6,668 bases of DNA from contig JACDBF010000037.1 of the NCBI GenBank assembly GCA_013695055.1, positions 1 to 6,668 of the forward strand, given 5' to 3'. Source of the DNA: Actinomycetota bacterium. GTDB lineage: Bacteria; Actinomycetota; CADDZG01; WHSQ01. The notes beneath the pieces are model-generated. The model saw nothing but the letters and a program-made list of their open reading frames with translations. It was not told where the DNA came from and searched no databases. The translations under genes and the position numbers were made by a program. Of the stretch, positions 6,301-6,668 are shown one piece after another (position 1 is the stretch's first letter; each line of letters begins with the position of its first letter).

Positions 6301-6668
6301 ATGGCGAATGGCGGACGCGTGCAACTGTCCATCAATGATCAAGTTGTCGAGGCCGAGCCGGGTCGCATCCTGATCGACGTCGCCGAAGAGATGGGCGTTT
6401 TCGTGCCGCGCTTCTGCTACCACCCGGGCATGAAGTCGGTGGCCGTATGCCGTATGTGCCTCGTCAAGGTGGAAGGGCAGAACAAGCTGTTGCCTGCGTG
6501 CGCTACGCCCGTAGCGGACGGCATGAAAGTGAGCACGGTCGACGAGCAGGCCGTGGACGCGCAGAAGGGCATGCTGGAGTTCCTGCTCATCAACCATCCT
6601 CTCGACTGCCCCATCTGTGACCGGGCCGGCGAATGTCCTCTGCAAGACCAGACCTATAAGCACGGCCC
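6301..6668 (+). CDS. nuoG: NADH-quinone oxidoreductase subunit G, N-terminal part
   Basis: This is the 75 kDa iron-sulfur subunit that carries electrons from NuoF towards NuoB; only the first 122 codons are inside the window. The ATG directly follows the nuoF stop, with GAGGGG at 6289-6294 six bases upstream. The visible part is the ferredoxin-like domain. The [2Fe-2S] N1b ligands are Cys39, Cys50, Cys53 and Cys67 (RFCYHPGM, CRMC, PACATP). The [4Fe-4S] N5 ligands are His99, Cys103, Cys106 and Cys112 (NHPLDCPICDRAGECPLQD), the hallmark His-ligated cluster of complex I and [FeFe] hydrogenases. Whether the extra cluster N7, seen in only some bacteria, is present cannot be judged because its region lies beyond the edge. 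The context identifies this as NuoG rather than a hydrogenase or formate dehydrogenase subunit. Confidence 0.95.
   Translation, partial: MANGGRVQLSINDQVVEAEPGRILIDVAEEMGVFVPRFCYHPGMKSVAVCRMCLVKVEGQNKLLPACATPVADGMKVSTVDEQAVDAQKGMLEFLLINHPLDCPICDRAGECPLQDQTYKHG

Noticed and set aside
1..6668. Mobile elements, CRISPR arrays, tRNA or rRNA genes
   Set aside because: No direct-repeat arrays, transposase motifs, terminal inverted repeats or RNA-gene signatures were seen; the window is almost wholly occupied by intact core respiratory genes.

Overview
The window holds the start of a bacterial respiratory complex I (NDH-1) operon, read entirely from the + strand. The DNA is GC-rich. Several features suggest a high-GC actinobacterium: frequent GTG and TTG starts, nuo genes in the order A-B-C-D-E-F-G with separate nuoC and nuoD, a MenJ/geranylgeranyl-reductase-type flavoprotein directly in front of nuoA, and NuoA to NuoF sequences that resemble actinobacterial ones from memory. 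The host is probably an uncultured or deep-branching lineage and menaquinone-using. This placement is inference, because no marker gene is present.

Layout. Positions 1-158 are the last 51 codons of a cupredoxin (blue copper protein) with an amicyanin-like C-x2-H-P-x-M copper loop. Positions 159-349 are the only real intergenic space. They hold a GC-rich hairpin just after the cupredoxin stop, a plausible -10 hexamer (257-262), and a palindrome directly downstream of it (265-282, wider symmetry 263-284) that matches the Rex operator consensus at 13 of 14 defined positions. Positions 350-1582 encode a FAD-dependent menaquinone reductase (menJ-like). From there the genes overlap or abut without a gap: nuoA (1579-1944), nuoB (1932-2423), nuoC (2420-2998), nuoD (2998-4233), nuoE (4230-4928), nuoF (4921-6300) and the first 122 codons of nuoG (6301 to the window end).

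How the genes work together. NuoE, NuoF and NuoG form the NADH-oxidising arm (FMN and clusters N1a, N3, N1b, N5). NuoB, NuoC and NuoD form the connecting module that carries cluster N2 and the quinone site. NuoA is the first membrane subunit at the quinone cavity. All expected iron-sulfur ligands are visible in NuoB, NuoE, NuoF and the visible part of NuoG, so the complex looks functional and NADH-dependent. The menJ-like enzyme would partly saturate the menaquinone side chain, and so modify the electron acceptor of the same complex. The Rex-like operator suggests that the whole menJ-nuo unit is repressed or derepressed according to the NADH/NAD+ ratio.

I found no mobile element, CRISPR array or RNA gene, and no evidence of a wholly new system. 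The points most worth following up are the Rex-like operator at the promoter, the coupling of quinone-tail reduction to complex I, and a Gly/Ala-rich insertion in NuoC.
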